Shown here piece by piece: positions 5,511 through 5,888 of a stretch of DNA of 5,888 bases. Location: contig JAPSJU010000135.1 in assembly GCA_031178025.1 (NCBI GenBank), forward strand, positions 1-5,888. The letters are read 5' to 3'. Origin of the DNA: Agromyces sp. GTDB taxonomy: Bacteria; Actinomycetota; Actinomycetes; Actinomycetales; Microbacteriaceae. Below the pieces are notes generated by a model, which saw only the letters and a list, made by a program, of their open reading frames with translations, was not told the origin of the DNA and did not search any database. The stretch's first letter is position 1; every line of letters starts with the position of its first letter. A program made the position numbers and the translations under genes.

Positions 5511-5513
5511 CGC

Positions 5514-5888
5514 TCAGCCTGCTCGCTCGAGCAACCAGTCCATGGCGTCGGGAACCGTGTCGAGCACCGAGATGTGGCCGTCGTCGAGGCGCATCCAGAG
5601 CTGCGCGCGCGGAAGCCTGCCCAGCATCCACGAGGCGTGTCGACGGGGGACGATGCGGTCGCCCTCCCCCTGCACGAGGAGCACGGGCGCCGTCACCTGT
5701 TCGAGCTCGAAGCCCCAGGGCGAGGCGAACGCGACGTCGTCGTCGACGAGTCCGCCCGTGCCGAACGCCGACGCTCGCTCGACGTCCGCGCCGAGCGACG
5801 CCCACCGCCCCCCGAGCGCGGCGATGTCGGCGGCGAGGAACTGCTCGGGGTCGAACGTCTCGGACTCGGCGAAGCGCGCCCGCGCGTC
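5514..5888 (-). CDS. Alpha/beta hydrolase, C-terminal part (N-terminus beyond right edge)
   Basis: The minus-strand frame is open from the right edge to a TGA at 5514-5516, giving 124 visible residues. They show the C-terminal half of an alpha/beta hydrolase: a helical cap-like stretch (about 6-38), PWGFELEQV (57-65), the strand APVLLVQGEGDRIVP holding the acidic triad residue D77, and DDGHISVL holding the catalytic histidine H105, then a final helix DAMDWLLERAG. The nucleophile serine (GxSxG) would lie outside the window. A shorter reading from a GTG at 5696 would omit the conserved residues before VTAPVLL, so that start is rejected. The group hydrolyses esters, amides, epoxides or peptides (proline iminopeptidase-like members share this ending); the substrate cannot be told. 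It converges on the PLP enzyme with a 34-nt gap. Confidence 0.85.
   Translation of the reverse strand, partial: DARARFAESETFDPEQFLAADIAALGGRWASLGADVERASAFGTGGLVDDDVAFASPWGFELEQVTAPVLLVQGEGDRIVPRRHASWMLGRLPRAQLWMRLDDGHISVLDTVPDAMDWLLERAG

Noticed and set aside
1..5888. Mobile element, CRISPR, tRNA, rRNA or riboswitch
   Set aside because: No transposase or integrase motifs, regularly spaced repeats, cloverleaf structure or conserved leader was seen, and coding occupies nearly all of the window.

Overview
The window reads as ordinary chromosome from a high-GC actinobacterium. The third codon positions are almost all G or C, and the word GGATGC/GCATCC is frequent. Both features, and the flavour of the proteins, suggest the family Microbacteriaceae (Agromyces/Microbacterium-like). 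This placement is inference from composition and protein resemblance, not from a marker gene. I see no mobile element, CRISPR array, tRNA, rRNA or phage gene.

Left part (1-2437): three same-strand genes form a likely operon. They encode the end of an NTF2/SnoaL-fold protein (cut by the left edge), a 12-helix NCS1-family nucleobase/cation symporter, and a metal-dependent cyclase/kynurenine-formamidase-family hydrolase. The last two overlap by 8 nt and are probably translationally coupled. Together they look like an uptake and hydrolysis module for a small ring or amide compound. The substrate cannot be read from the sequence.

Middle and right part (2438-5888): genes alternate strand one by one. 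A CobB-like sirtuin deacylase (minus) is divergent from a short-chain dehydrogenase (plus). A 59-residue two-helix membrane protein (minus, 4111-4290) is divergent from a PLP-dependent transsulfuration-family enzyme (plus). The C-terminal part of an alpha/beta hydrolase (minus) runs off the right edge. The three convergent junctions are only 34-38 nt long. Two of them hold GC-rich inverted repeats that may end transcription from both sides. The two divergent regions hold candidate promoters: TACGCT for the PLP enzyme, TAGCCT for the small membrane gene, and a weaker pair between sirtuin and dehydrogenase. An imperfect dyad also covers one possible start of the dehydrogenase.

These right-hand genes appear to be single-gene units without an obvious shared pathway. 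I found no convincing new multi-gene system. The points most worth a second look are the substrate of the left operon, the small membrane gene, the leaderless-looking starts, the dyad at the dehydrogenase start, the over-represented GGATGC word, and the shortened C-terminal domain of the PLP enzyme.
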